From Deferribacteres bacterium (lineage in GTDB: Bacteria > Zhuqueibacterota > Zhuqueibacteria > Zhuqueibacterales > Geothermadaptataceae), in assembly GCA_020633675.1 (NCBI GenBank), contig JACKDE010000006.1, positions 186,001-250,000 of the forward strand: DNA of 64,000 nucleotides, in the 5' to 3' direction. Made by a program: the position numbers and the translations under genes. How positions within the stretch are numbered: the stretch's first letter is position 1; each line of letters opens with the position of its first letter. The notes beneath the pieces were generated by a model. That model saw only the letters and a list, made by a program, of their open reading frames with translations, was not told the DNA's origin and did no database searches. Shown in pieces: positions 53,763-62,084 of this stretch.

Positions 53763-55058
53763 ATGCATTCGTTTTATAAATTCGCGGCCGCTTTTGCGCT
53801 GTTAGCGCTCATTGTGGGCTGGAGTTGTTCATCTCCCAACAAACCCTTTGATGAATCCGAAATTGTAGTCGAGACGGCGAAATTCACTTGTGTCGAGTGT
53901 CATACCGACGCCGTGCAGCTTCAGGAGCTTGCTACGCCAGAACCTCCGCCGTCTGAAAATGCGGGCGAAGGCTGAGGCGGCGAAGTGCCTCCGTTGGAGG
54001 CATGGCAAAAGGTTTTAGTCGGCGAAAGTTTTATGGGAACGATTCATGGCGGGCTGTCATGTGTAGATTGTCATAGCGGCGATGCCTCTCCTCAAACCTT
54101 TGAGACAGCGCACGTTGGTATTACCGCAGATCCCGCGAGCGGTTCTGCTACTTCATGCGGGATATGCCACGGTTCAGTTGGTACAAAACATCAAACAAGT
54201 CTGCACGGTTCATTGGAAGGATACAAACAAACGATACGCACTCGATCGGGGCAGGCAACGCTCTCGCCGGAGCTAAATGCCATGTTTGATGCAAAATGCG
54301 CCACCTGCCACACATCATGCGGACAGTGTCATATCAGCCGCCCGGATGCGGTTGGCGGAGGCTTTAATGCCGGACACGTCTTTATTGAAAAGCCAAGCAT
54401 GACCCTCAATTGCACTGCGTGCCATGGCAGTCGAATTGGTGAAGAATTCCGCGGACTGCATGAAGGCATCCCAGCCGATACACACTACAACCGGGGAATG
54501 CAATGTACAGCATGCCACAATGCGGATGAAATACACTTTGCCGGCGGAAGCGCGGCCAATCGCTACAGCATTGCTGAAGCGCCGAGATGCGAAGACTGTC
54601 ATGAAGTCGGTGCTGAAAATGCGTATCACCTGCAACACAAAGACGATATGAGCTGCCAGGTTTGCCATAGCCAGGAGTATAAAAATTGCTATAATTGTCA
54701 TGTCGGAACAGAGGAGAGTGGCATTCAGCAGCCATCCGAGCTCGATTTTAAGATCGGCAAAAATCCGCTGAAGAGTGCACGTCGGCCTTATGGCTACGTG
54801 CTGCTGCGCCATATCCCGATTGCGCCCGACTCCTATGAAGAATGGGCGCCAGGACAACTAACCAATTATGAGGCGCTGCCAACCTGGAAAATGACGACAC
54901 CGCATAATATTCAAAAAAATACGCCACAAACGGCGAATTGCACCAGCTCGTGCCATAATAATACCGAGCTCTTCCTCACACGTGACGACATATTGAAGCT
55001 GTCGCCGCAGGAACAAGCGGCCAATCGCGATGTGGTTGTTGACAAGGTGCCAGAATAA
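53763..55058 (+). CDS. Selenocysteine-containing multihaem cytochrome c (in-frame TGA at codon 71)
   Basis: Read through TGA 53973-53975, the gene encodes 431 residues. An export signal (LLALIVGWSCSS, lipoprotein-like) and haem site 1 (CVECH, Cys43) precede a flexible Pro/Glu/Gly linker holding Sec71 in GEG-U-GGE. After it come nine CXXCH sites (CVDCH, CGICH, CATCH, CGQCH, CTACH twice, CEDCH, CQVCH, CYNCH) and one CX3CH (CTSSCH). GGAGGG precedes ATG 53763. The part after the TGA stays in the same frame, has no signal peptide and no ribosome site, and so could not be exported alone. A SECIS-like hairpin follows the TGA. A sequencing error (TGC or TGG) is the main alternative. The neighbouring rhodanese and porin suggest selenium, tellurium or sulfur oxyanion chemistry. 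Confidence 0.88.
53973..54003 (+). promoter_or_regulatory. Bacterial SECIS element candidate
   Basis: TGA (53973-53975) is followed by nine bases and then the hairpin GTGCCTCC-GTT-GGAGGCAT: seven Watson-Crick pairs plus one G-T. The loop starts 17 bases after the TGA and its first base is G. The bacterial SECIS model asks for a 16-37 base distance, a 3-14 base loop and G in one of the first two loop positions; all are met. It would recruit SelB with Sec-tRNA. Confidence 0.8.
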
Positions 55059-55120
55059 CAGATAGGCTAATTCCCAATTCAATATAATGGATTCCATTTA
55101 ATTTACTGGAGGTTGTCGTG

Positions 55121-56155
55121 ATGAAAAAGATGATGAAAAAACAACTCTCATTTGTACTTATGGTTCTCTTGCCCATCAGTTTTATCTTTGTTAGCTGTAG
55201 CAGCGATGATAATCCTGTGAGCCCTGTTGTCGAGAAAACTGAATTTGAAATGATCCAGCCTGCAGCGGATACATATGTGGCTGGTTCGCTCGCACCCGTG
55301 CTCACAGCGCAATCGCTGTTCGATAATATCAATGATGGCAATACCTCAAATGATTTTGTGGTACTGAGCGTGCGTGGAGCAGCTGATTATGCAAAAGGCC
55401 ACATCCCCGGAGCCATCAATATCCCATGGCGCGAAATCGCCAAGGAAGCAAACCTCAGTTTGCTTTCAAAAAGCCAGCCAATTGCTGTCTACTGCTACAC
55501 AGGCCACACTGGCAGCATTGCGACGACGTTACTCAATACTCTTGGATACGAGGCCTATAATATCAAATGGGGCATGATGTCATGGACAAAAGATCAGGGA
55601 GTGCGTGTCGCCAGCGCATTTAACGAAAGCGTTGATGCGCACGATTTTGCGATTGAAACAGCGGAGAACACAGCAACCCAGACCTATGATTTAGCGGTTA
55701 CCGATTTCTCTACAGCAACCGATGACCAAACAGTTCTGCTTGCTGCGGCGGATTATGTTGCTACGAACATTACGGCGGCAACAAGCGCTCAAACGCTTTT
55801 TGACAACCTGATGGATGGAAATGCCAGCAACGATCCGATTGTGGTAAGTGTTCGCAGCGCGACTGACTATGCTAAAGGGCACATTCCGGGCGCGATCAAT
55901 ATTCCATGGAAAGAGATTGCCAAGGAAGATAATTTGAAAAAGCTCGATCCCAACAAGGAAATCGTCGTGTATTGCTATACCGGACACACCGGTGGCGTAG
56001 CCGCAGCTGCATTGAATCTGCTGGGATACAAAGCAACCAACCTGAAGTTTGGTATCATGTCCTGGACCAAGGATGCAACCGTGCGTGTTTCAAAAGCATT
56101 TGATGAATCTGTTGATGCGCACGATTTTCAAGTAACTTCGGGCTTACAACCATAG
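55121..56155 (+). CDS. Lipoprotein with two tandem rhodanese domains (ExtH-like)
   Basis: The 344-residue protein starts with a lipoprotein signal (FIFVSCSS). Two rhodanese-like domains follow, at about residues 45-175 and 205-340, and are so alike that a duplication is plain (AKGHIPGAINIPW in both). Each has an active-site loop CYTGHTG, with Cys in the position that carries persulfide or perselenide. Such domains transfer sulfane sulfur or selenium. GGAGG eight bases before ATG 55121 supports the start (GTG 55118 also possible). It is the last gene of the sigma-54 operon and matches the description of ExtH, the rhodanese-like protein of Geobacter selenite/tellurite operons. Confidence 0.93.
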   Translation: MKKMMKKQLSFVLMVLLPISFIFVSCSSDDNPVSPVVEKTEFEMIQPAADTYVAGSLAPVLTAQSLFDNINDGNTSNDFVVLSVRGAADYAKGHIPGAINIPWREIAKEANLSLLSKSQPIAVYCYTGHTGSIATTLLNTLGYEAYNIKWGMMSWTKDQGVRVASAFNESVDAHDFAIETAENTATQTYDLAVTDFSTATDDQTVLLAAADYVATNITAATSAQTLFDNLMDGNASNDPIVVSVRSATDYAKGHIPGAINIPWKEIAKEDNLKKLDPNKEIVVYCYTGHTGGVAAAALNLLGYKATNLKFGIMSWTKDATVRVSKAFDESVDAHDFQVTSGLQP

Positions 56156-56207
56156 TTTGAGCGTTGGCAGCATTTCACCGTCTCTCATTTCCTTCTGATG
56201 AGCAAAG

Positions 56208-56299
56208 CCGGGACTGCTAAAATTGAGCAAACTTGTGAACAGTGAAGTTTGTTCAAGCATACCCTCTGTAAGCGCAATACAAGCAGTCCCGGTTTTTTT
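56208..56299 (+). terminator. Large structured terminator with nested hairpin
   Basis: The outer stem CCGGGACTGCT / AGCAGTCCCGG (11 perfect pairs) closes a 63-base loop and ends in seven T residues. Inside, TTGAGCAAACTT / AAGTTTGTTCAA forms a 12-pair hairpin with one G-T pair (56223-56256). It ends the rhodanese operon. The nested form is unusual and might have a further RNA role. Confidence 0.75.
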
Positions 56300-56331
56300 A
56301 TGCAATTGCGGGAAGATATAGGTGACTTAGG

Positions 56332-57828
56332 TTAATTGCCTCGCGCAAGCCGCTTTTCGATCGCAGTAATCGTCGTTTTCAGTGCTTTGATTCGCGCGTA
56401 ATGTTTCGAGTTTGATTCAACGATTGTCCAAGGTGCATAACTGGTGCTGGTTCTGTACAGCATTTCGTTCACTGCGGATAAATAGGCATCCCATTTCTCG
56501 CGATTTCGCCAATCTTCTTCTGTGATTTTCCAATTTTTGTGAGGCGTACTTTGGCGCTCTTCGAAGCGGCGCAGTTGCTCATCTTTGCTGATCTGTAGCC
56601 AGAATTTAACGATAACAGCGCCAAAGTTGAAAAGCTGTTCCTCAAATTCATTGATCTCTCGATAGGCCCTCCGCCATTCCGCTTCGCTGCAGAAATGCTC
56701 TACCCGTTCAACCAAAACCCTTCCGTACCAGGAGCGATCGAAAATACCTATATGTCCGGCTTTCGGTATTTCTTTCCAAAATCGCCACAGGTAGTGGTGC
56801 TTCTTTTCAATGTCATTTGGCGCTGCTATGGGCAATACCTCATAGCCACGCGGGTCGAGCTTTTGCGTCAACCTTTTAATATTGCCGCCTTTTCCGGCAG
56901 CATCCCAGCCTTCATAGACGATCACAACTGGTATGCGGCGCAGGTAAACTTCATGTTCCAAATTTCGAATTCGATTTTGGTGCTTTTTAAGCTCCTTGCT
57001 GTATTCCTCACGGCTAATGCTGAGCGAGAGATCTGCTTTTTCGAGAATGGTTGATGTCGAAACAGGGGCAATTTTCTTCTCCTGTACTACCTGAGAACGA
57101 ATACTATTCTCTTTTTCCTTTAGGGTAATCTGGCGCTCAAGACGATTGACAACGGTTTCAAAGATTTTTGCTGTTGCAAAGCGGCGGTCGTGCGCCCCGA
57201 CGATGGTCCATGGAGCATGAGCCGTATCGGTTTTATTAAGCATGTCTTCAGCAGCGAGCAAAAACTTGCCGTACTTTTTGTTTTGCTTCCAGTCATGGCT
57301 GGAAACGCGCCAGGAAGTGGCAGCATTGCGCTCGAGGGCTTTGAAGCGTCGCTTTTGTACTTTGGCCGAAATATGCAGGAAGAATTTGACAATAACGGTG
57401 CCGTCAGTTGTGAGATGGCGTTCGAACGAATTGATGTCATTATAGCCGAGCATCCAATCCTGTGGTCCGGTGGCTTTAGCTGCCCGATCCGAAAGAACAC
57501 GATGGTACCAACTGTTGTCAAATATCGCCATGCGACCTTTTGCTGGTGTTTTTGTCCAAAAACGCCATAAAAAAGGCCGATAAAATTCTTCCTCGTTTTG
57601 ATTTTTTATATTGAATACAGTGAAGTGGCGTGGATCAAGCGACAAAATAAGGCGATTTATAGAAGTGCCCTTACCTGAAGCGCCCCAGCCTTCAAAGAGT
57701 ACAATAACAGGTATCTGCAGGTCGATTGCCTTGCGCTGCAGCGCGGCAAGCCGGAACTCCAGCGTCGACATTGCTGCTTTGTACTCTTTTTTCGATAATT
57801 TTTGACTGAGGTCGAGTTGTTCAAGCAT
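56332..57828 (-). CDS. Polyphosphate kinase 2 family, two-domain (polyphosphate:AMP phosphotransferase type)
   Basis: The 498-residue protein has two PPK2 domains in tandem. Domain 1 has FEGWGASGKGTSINRLI and RFWTKTPAKGRMAIFDNSWYHRVL. Domain 2 has YEGWDAAGKGGNIKRL and RFWKEIPKAGHIGIFDRSWYGRVLVER. Each has a Walker A-like loop and the lid Asp-Arg/Asn-Ser-Trp-Tyr motif; in domain 1 the Asp-Arg pair is Asp-Asn. Two-domain PPK2 enzymes phosphorylate AMP to ADP with polyphosphate in the cytoplasm. The C-terminal domain is normally the active one, in agreement with the better motif there. It converges on the rhodanese operon. Confidence 0.9.
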   Translation of the reverse strand: MLEQLDLSQKLSKKEYKAAMSTLEFRLAALQRKAIDLQIPVIVLFEGWGASGKGTSINRLILSLDPRHFTVFNIKNQNEEEFYRPFLWRFWTKTPAKGRMAIFDNSWYHRVLSDRAAKATGPQDWMLGYNDINSFERHLTTDGTVIVKFFLHISAKVQKRRFKALERNAATSWRVSSHDWKQNKKYGKFLLAAEDMLNKTDTAHAPWTIVGAHDRRFATAKIFETVVNRLERQITLKEKENSIRSQVVQEKKIAPVSTSTILEKADLSLSISREEYSKELKKHQNRIRNLEHEVYLRRIPVVIVYEGWDAAGKGGNIKRLTQKLDPRGYEVLPIAAPNDIEKKHHYLWRFWKEIPKAGHIGIFDRSWYGRVLVERVEHFCSEAEWRRAYREINEFEEQLFNFGAVIVKFWLQISKDEQLRRFEERQSTPHKNWKITEEDWRNREKWDAYLSAVNEMLYRTSTSYAPWTIVESNSKHYARIKALKTTITAIEKRLARGN

Positions 57829-57889
57829 TTAATCAGACTTTCAATGTCGCATTACGTTGAGTGTCACTTCTTAATTTCAAAGCAACAGA

Positions 57890-59110
57890 TTATTTAAATA
57901 GAAGCTTCAGGTATGTGAGAGGAGATCGCATTGATTCTTTCGATTGTGTGCCTGCCATCATGCCGGCTATCCAGTCGCGCACTTCTTTGTTGCGTGCTGC
58001 ACGACCAACCACAAGGTTCAGCAGTGGTTGGAAGCGGCCGATTTTTTGCAGCGTGTAGCTCATGTTCAGTTCAGGCCATAATCTTTCCCACAGCTGTGTC
58101 TCATAAGCTGCGAGACTTGTTGCATCATACTTTTCGCCCTTGCATACTCTCGCAAGAACTTCTGCTGCGATTTTGCCGGAACACATACCATTGCCGATCC
58201 CTTCACCCGAAAACGGATCGATGAGCCCGGCTGCGTCGCCTAACAGAATGAATCCGTCGCCATGCACCTTGCGTTTTTTACTGCCCATTGGCAAGTTCCA
58301 ACCGGAAATATCACCAATTAATTCAGCATGCTCGAAACGTTTGCGAAAAAAATCGGACTCGGTTGCAGCGATGTGGGCTTTGCGCAGGCTTAAATTTCTG
58401 CGCTTGATTTCGCTATGCAGCATTCCAAGACCAACATTCACCATGTTGTTTTCCAATGGAAAAATCCAAAAATACCCGGGCAAAATATCCCTGACAAAAT
58501 GAATCTCGATGGCATCGGTCATATCTGTCACACTGCGGTAATAGGCTCTGGTGGCAACCACCCAATGTAGCGGATCGTGCTCATAGAATCCAAGTTTGCG
58601 AGAGATGATTGAATTATAACCATCTGCACCTACGACGATTTTAGCGGTGATGGTTTTGGAGGCCGTCGTGCCATTGTTGCCGACAATCCCTTGGACCTGG
58701 CCGTTTTTCAAAACAAGATCGGTCACGGCAAAAGCTTCCATCGTCTCGACCTGCTGCTGCGCCTCTTTAAAAAGAAGGTCATCGAATACTTCACGCCTGC
58801 ACACATAGCCATAGCTTTGTCGCTCAGCGCTGGGAGGAGTGAAGGGGATTGTAACCACAGTGCCGTTGGGCGATGAAAAGGTGACACTATTGGAGCGAAC
58901 TTGTGGTCGCGCTTCAAGTTTATCAAGCAAATCCAGCTCGCGCAAATAGGTGACACTTTTGCCCGAAATTGCATCGCCGCATATTTTGTCGCGAGGAAAT
59001 TTCTTTTTATCGACGAGCAATACACGCAAGCCATGGCGTTTGGCATAAAGTGCGCACGTCGCCCCGGAAGGCCCGCCACCCACAATAATTACATCATAAT
59101 CAAATTGCAT
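57890..59110 (-). CDS. Geranylgeranyl reductase family FAD-dependent oxidoreductase
   Basis: From ATG 59110 (AAGGAAAG upstream) the protein has 406 residues. The N-terminal FAD-binding motif DVIIVGGGPSGATCALYAKR is followed by FPRDKICGDAISGK, the CGD motif of the family, and GFILLGDAAGLIDPFSGEGIGNGM, the second FAD motif. Members reduce isoprenoid double bonds of lipids or quinones. Substrate candidates are menaquinone side chains or polyprenyl lipids. The frame remains open to 59272, but that extension lacks family features. Confidence 0.9.
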   Translation of the reverse strand: MQFDYDVIIVGGGPSGATCALYAKRHGLRVLLVDKKKFPRDKICGDAISGKSVTYLRELDLLDKLEARPQVRSNSVTFSSPNGTVVTIPFTPPSAERQSYGYVCRREVFDDLLFKEAQQQVETMEAFAVTDLVLKNGQVQGIVGNNGTTASKTITAKIVVGADGYNSIISRKLGFYEHDPLHWVVATRAYYRSVTDMTDAIEIHFVRDILPGYFWIFPLENNMVNVGLGMLHSEIKRRNLSLRKAHIAATESDFFRKRFEHAELIGDISGWNLPMGSKKRKVHGDGFILLGDAAGLIDPFSGEGIGNGMCSGKIAAEVLARVCKGEKYDATSLAAYETQLWERLWPELNMSYTLQKIGRFQPLLNLVVGRAARNKEVRDWIAGMMAGTQSKESMRSPLTYLKLLFK

Positions 59111-59528
59111 ATTTCCACTTTCCTTAGTCAAGATTGAGTTCAAGGAGTAGAGAATATAAATGCCACTCGCAAAAATAGCAAACAGGATTACTCCAAATTT
59201 GTGCGCGACCTTGCAAACCGGCTTGATCTTAATAAGCTTGATGAAATAAGACAATATACTCCAGGACTGCATTTAACAATCATCCTTATCCGATTAAATG
59301 CGTAATTAACTTTTCAAAATCGTGAGAGAAATGGTGGCATTTTGCCGTAATTTCAGCTATTTGCATTTCGCGGAAAGAATGATCTTGTTGGTGCTTCCGA
59401 TGTTTTGGTTGAACTGATCCGGATTGGTTTTGTCTTTAATAAAAATGACGACCTGCTACGTTGAATTGTGTCTAGGCCCGTCTGTTTATCCGTCATGAAG
59501 AAAATATAATGTGCAGGAGGATATCGCA
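59111..59528. other. Divergent intergenic region
   Basis: It separates the flavoprotein (minus strand) and the serine hydrolase (plus strand). It should hold promoters for both, but I see no clear boxes, repeats or RNA. Confidence 0.4.
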
Positions 59529-60629
59529 TTGAAGAAATTGCTGGTATTTATTGAAATAATCGCAATAGCCGGAATCGTACTCAGTTGGCATGCTTGTAGC
59601 GATGATCCGCCAAGCAAGCCTGCAATTGGTGATGGCACGCTCGCTGTCGGGACTCCCGCCGAACAGAATATCGACGAGTCAAAACTCGACGCAGCTTACC
59701 AACAGGCGCGGCAGACTGATGGGTTGCGCAGCTTGCTGGTCGCACGCAATGGCGTTTTAGTCGCTGAACAGTATTTTTCCGGATTCAATCAGAATCGCTT
59801 AAATCATGTTCGTTCTGTCACGAAAAGTGTCATGGCAACATTGATCGGCATTGCACTGCGCGAGGGCTTCATCTTAAGTACAAATCAAACAATCGCTGAG
59901 TTTTTGCAGCCGGTGACAGAAGTTGATCTCACGGATCAAAAAAGCCAAATTACCATAGAGCATCTGCTTACTATGACCAGTGGATTTGAGTGGCATGAAA
60001 CGGGAGGGAATGAGTACGGCAACTGGATCACTTCGAGCAATCAAATCGATTATGTACTCAGCAAGCCGCTGGTTTCAACGCCCGGCCAAAGCTTCGTCTA
60101 TAATTCGGCTACGTCACACCTGCTCTCGGTCATTCTAACCCGTGCTTCCGGCATGACCACAAAGGAATTTGCTGACAAATACCTGTTTGAGCCACTTGGA
60201 ATCTACAATGTTAATTGGGAGCGAGTAAGTGGAGGATTTTACAATGGTGGTGCCGGACTGGAGCTTGTTTCTCGTGATATGATCAAATTTGGTTTGCTCT
60301 ATTTGCAAAATGGACAGCATGCCGGGCAGCAACTTGTTCCGATGGATTGGCTCCAGCGTGTCTGGACTCAGCAACGAACACTGGGCTTTAGCTTTAGCGC
60401 GATGCAAAGCGTGCACTATGGCTTCCTTTGGTGGATGGACAAGGGTGGCCCACATGATGCTTATTTGGCCTGGGGATATGGTGGGCAGTTTATATACGTT
60501 GTCCCTGATTTGCAACTCATCGTAACCACCACTTCACGGTGGCAACTTTCCGGAGCAGATGCTACCGGCCAGGAACGTGCAAATCTTGATCTAATCATCA
60601 ACAATGTCGTGGCTGCTGTCAGAGAATAG
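59529..60629 (+). CDS. Beta-lactamase-fold serine hydrolase (class C type) lipoprotein
   Basis: From TTG 59529 (GCAGGAGGATATC upstream) the protein has 366 residues. The signal ends in LSWHACSD, so it is a lipoprotein. The catalytic SXXK is in RSVTKS, the YXN-type motif is in FVYNSAT, and the GGQFIYVVPDL strand stands for the KTG region. This is the family of penicillin-binding-protein-like esterases and class C beta-lactamase relatives (Pfam Beta-lactamase). True antibiotic resistance is unlikely; peptide or ester hydrolysis in the envelope is more probable. Confidence 0.9.
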   Translation: MKKLLVFIEIIAIAGIVLSWHACSDDPPSKPAIGDGTLAVGTPAEQNIDESKLDAAYQQARQTDGLRSLLVARNGVLVAEQYFSGFNQNRLNHVRSVTKSVMATLIGIALREGFILSTNQTIAEFLQPVTEVDLTDQKSQITIEHLLTMTSGFEWHETGGNEYGNWITSSNQIDYVLSKPLVSTPGQSFVYNSATSHLLSVILTRASGMTTKEFADKYLFEPLGIYNVNWERVSGGFYNGGAGLELVSRDMIKFGLLYLQNGQHAGQQLVPMDWLQRVWTQQRTLGFSFSAMQSVHYGFLWWMDKGGPHDAYLAWGYGGQFIYVVPDLQLIVTTTSRWQLSGADATGQERANLDLIINNVVAAVRE

Positions 60630-60844
60630 TGTATTGCATTTGCGCAGGTAACATTCAAGCTGGCCCAACGCTGTCCAGGATTCTTTGGCTGATGCCTTTT
60701 TGAGCGTACAAAATATCTTAAAATCGATTGCTCAACGAATTGCGTGTTTGGCATTCTGAGTGCATCGTGTTTTTCGTGTTCATGCCAGAATGATCAAGAT
60801 GGATTAACTTGTTGAAATTTTTGTGCATCTATTTGGAAAATAGC

Positions 60845-60873
60845 TTGACTTTTATGCTTGTAGATTTTAGATT
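60845..60873 (+). promoter_or_regulatory. Sigma-70-type promoter for tRNA-Val
   Basis: TTGACT and TAGATT are separated by 17 bases, and the -10 box lies 54 bases before the tRNA. The match to TTGACA/TATAAT is five of six and four of six. Confidence 0.5.
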
Positions 60874-60927
60874 TGGGCTTGTTTGAAAAGGTGCCAGAAT
60901 ATGTGCATTTATTTTCTAAACAATAGC

Positions 60928-61001
60928 GGGCGGTTAGCTCAGTTGGTTAGAGTGCTTGCTTGACATGCAAGAGGTCACTGGTTCAAATCCAGTACCGCCC
61001 A
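60928..61001 (+). tRNA. tRNA-Val (anticodon GAC)
   Basis: A full cloverleaf folds. The acceptor stem is GGGCGGT/ACCGCCC, the D-arm is GCTC-AGTTGGTTA-GAGT, the anticodon stem is CTTGC/GCAAG with loop TTGACAT (anticodon GAC), and the T-arm is ACTGG-TTCAAAT-CCAGT. The discriminator is A and CCA is not encoded. It reads GUC and GUU valine codons. Confidence 0.95.
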
Positions 61002-61335
61002 CTTAATTTTTGGATGCTCGGAAATGAACATAAATTTATCGAAAAATGTCGAAATTGACGTTCACCAATATCGCCTCGCCTGAACACACAATTCGTTCAT
61101 CTCTCACTGGGGCCTCGCCAGTATTCAAAATCAAAATAACACTTACTCATTTTGGATGCCTTGTTGCTTGCAGGAGAGAAACATTGCGATAGATGCAAGC
61201 CGCAGCGAAGCTGTTCCGACTATTCAAAAAAGTTGAGTTGTAGTTCGTTGATTTTTATTAATTTGTTGTACCAACCAGCTGCAATTTCAATGTTTCCAAT
61301 TAAAGATCATATTGACGAAGCTTGAGGAGCAAGAT
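61002..61335. other. infC leader region
   Basis: The stretch between tRNA-Val and infC contains an inverted repeat GCTTGCA/TGCAAGC (61166-61200) and AT-rich sequence. infC operons often have regulated leaders, but I cannot identify a known element. Confidence 0.35.
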
Positions 61336-61851
61336 ATTAGCAAAAAGAAGAATTTTATTCGCATCAATCGGCAAATCAATTCAAAATCTGTTCGCCTGAT
61401 AAGTGATGATGGTGAGCAGGTAGGCATCAAATCGATTGATGAAGCGCTTCGGCTCGCTGAGGGCGCAGGGCTTGATCTCGTTGAAGTTGCACCAAACGCC
61501 AGTCCGCCAGTCTGCAAAATAATGGATTTTGGTAAATACAAATATGAGCTGAGCAAGAAAGAAAAATCCAATAAAAAGAAGCAGGTGACCGTTAGCGTAA
61601 AAGAAATTCGATTGCGCCCCAAAATCGAAGAGCATGATTATGATTTTAAAATGAAACATGCTCGAAAATTTTTAGAAATGGGAAATAAGGTCAAGGCCAC
61701 TGTGCTTTTCAGGGGACGTGAGCTGGCTCACAAAGAGTTTGGGCGTAAAGTGCTTGATAAGCTCACTGAAGATCTTTCAGATATAGCCAAAGTTGAGCGT
61801 TCGCCATTGCTCGAGGGGAGAAATATGGTTATGTATCTTGTGAAAAAATAA
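61336..61851 (+). CDS. Translation initiation factor IF-3, AUU start
   Basis: IF-3 binds the 30S subunit and checks start codon and initiator tRNA pairing. The protein has the N-domain (INSKSVRLISDDGEQVGI, LDLVEVAPNASPPVCKIMDFGKYKYE), a Lys-rich linker helix and the C-domain (KEIRLRPKIEEHDYDFKMKHARKFLEMGNKVKATVLFRGRE). An ATT codon at 61336 lies six bases after GAGGAG and gives 171 residues, the usual length. TTG 61312 in the same frame lacks a ribosome site. An AUU start is the known device by which IF-3 limits its own synthesis in Escherichia coli. rpmI and rplT follow. Confidence 0.93.
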   Translation: MSKKKNFIRINRQINSKSVRLISDDGEQVGIKSIDEALRLAEGAGLDLVEVAPNASPPVCKIMDFGKYKYELSKKEKSNKKKQVTVSVKEIRLRPKIEEHDYDFKMKHARKFLEMGNKVKATVLFRGRELAHKEFGRKVLDKLTEDLSDIAKVERSPLLEGRNMVMYLVKK

Positions 61852-61868
61852 ACACTTCGGAGACTAAA

Positions 61869-62060
61869 ATGCCTAAAATGAAAAGCTCCAGAGCGGCCAG
61901 CAAGCGCTTCAAATTGAGCGCGACTGGCAAGGTGAAAAGAAGCAAGGCTTATAAAAGCCACATTCTTACCAAGAAAACGACAAAAAGAAAACGTAATCTG
62001 CGGCAAGGAACCTATGTTACAGCGGCAGACGAAAAACGAATGCTACAGCTGTTAGCCTAA
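61869..62060 (+). CDS. 50S ribosomal protein L35
   Basis: The 63-residue basic protein has the L35 signature MPKMKSSRAASKRFKLSATG and KRNLRQGTYV. It is part of the large subunit. It lies 17 bases after infC in the conserved infC-rpmI-rplT order and is complete. Confidence 0.96.
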   Translation: MPKMKSSRAASKRFKLSATGKVKRSKAYKSHILTKKTTKRKRNLRQGTYVTAADEKRMLQLLA

Positions 62061-62084
62061 CAATTTGAGATTTACGGAGGAAAT

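Noticed and set aside
54240..54860. Long minus-strand open frames opposite the cytochrome genes
   Set aside because: They are shadows of haem-motif-rich plus-strand codons; the translations lack domains, ribosome sites and family features. The same holds for other opposite-strand frames in 39-51 kb.
53985..55058. A separate cytochrome gene starting at GTG 53985
   Set aside because: It has no signal peptide and no ribosome site, and its GTG lies inside the SECIS stem. Read-through from 53763 explains all parts.
55300..56130. Direct repeats as a CRISPR or mobile repeat
   Set aside because: The repetition is the two rhodanese domains of one protein. No CRISPR-like array with regular spacers is present in the window.
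59529..60629. Antibiotic-resistance beta-lactamase
   Set aside because: SXXK and YXN motifs exist, but the family is dominated by esterases and peptidases, and nothing in the context points to resistance.
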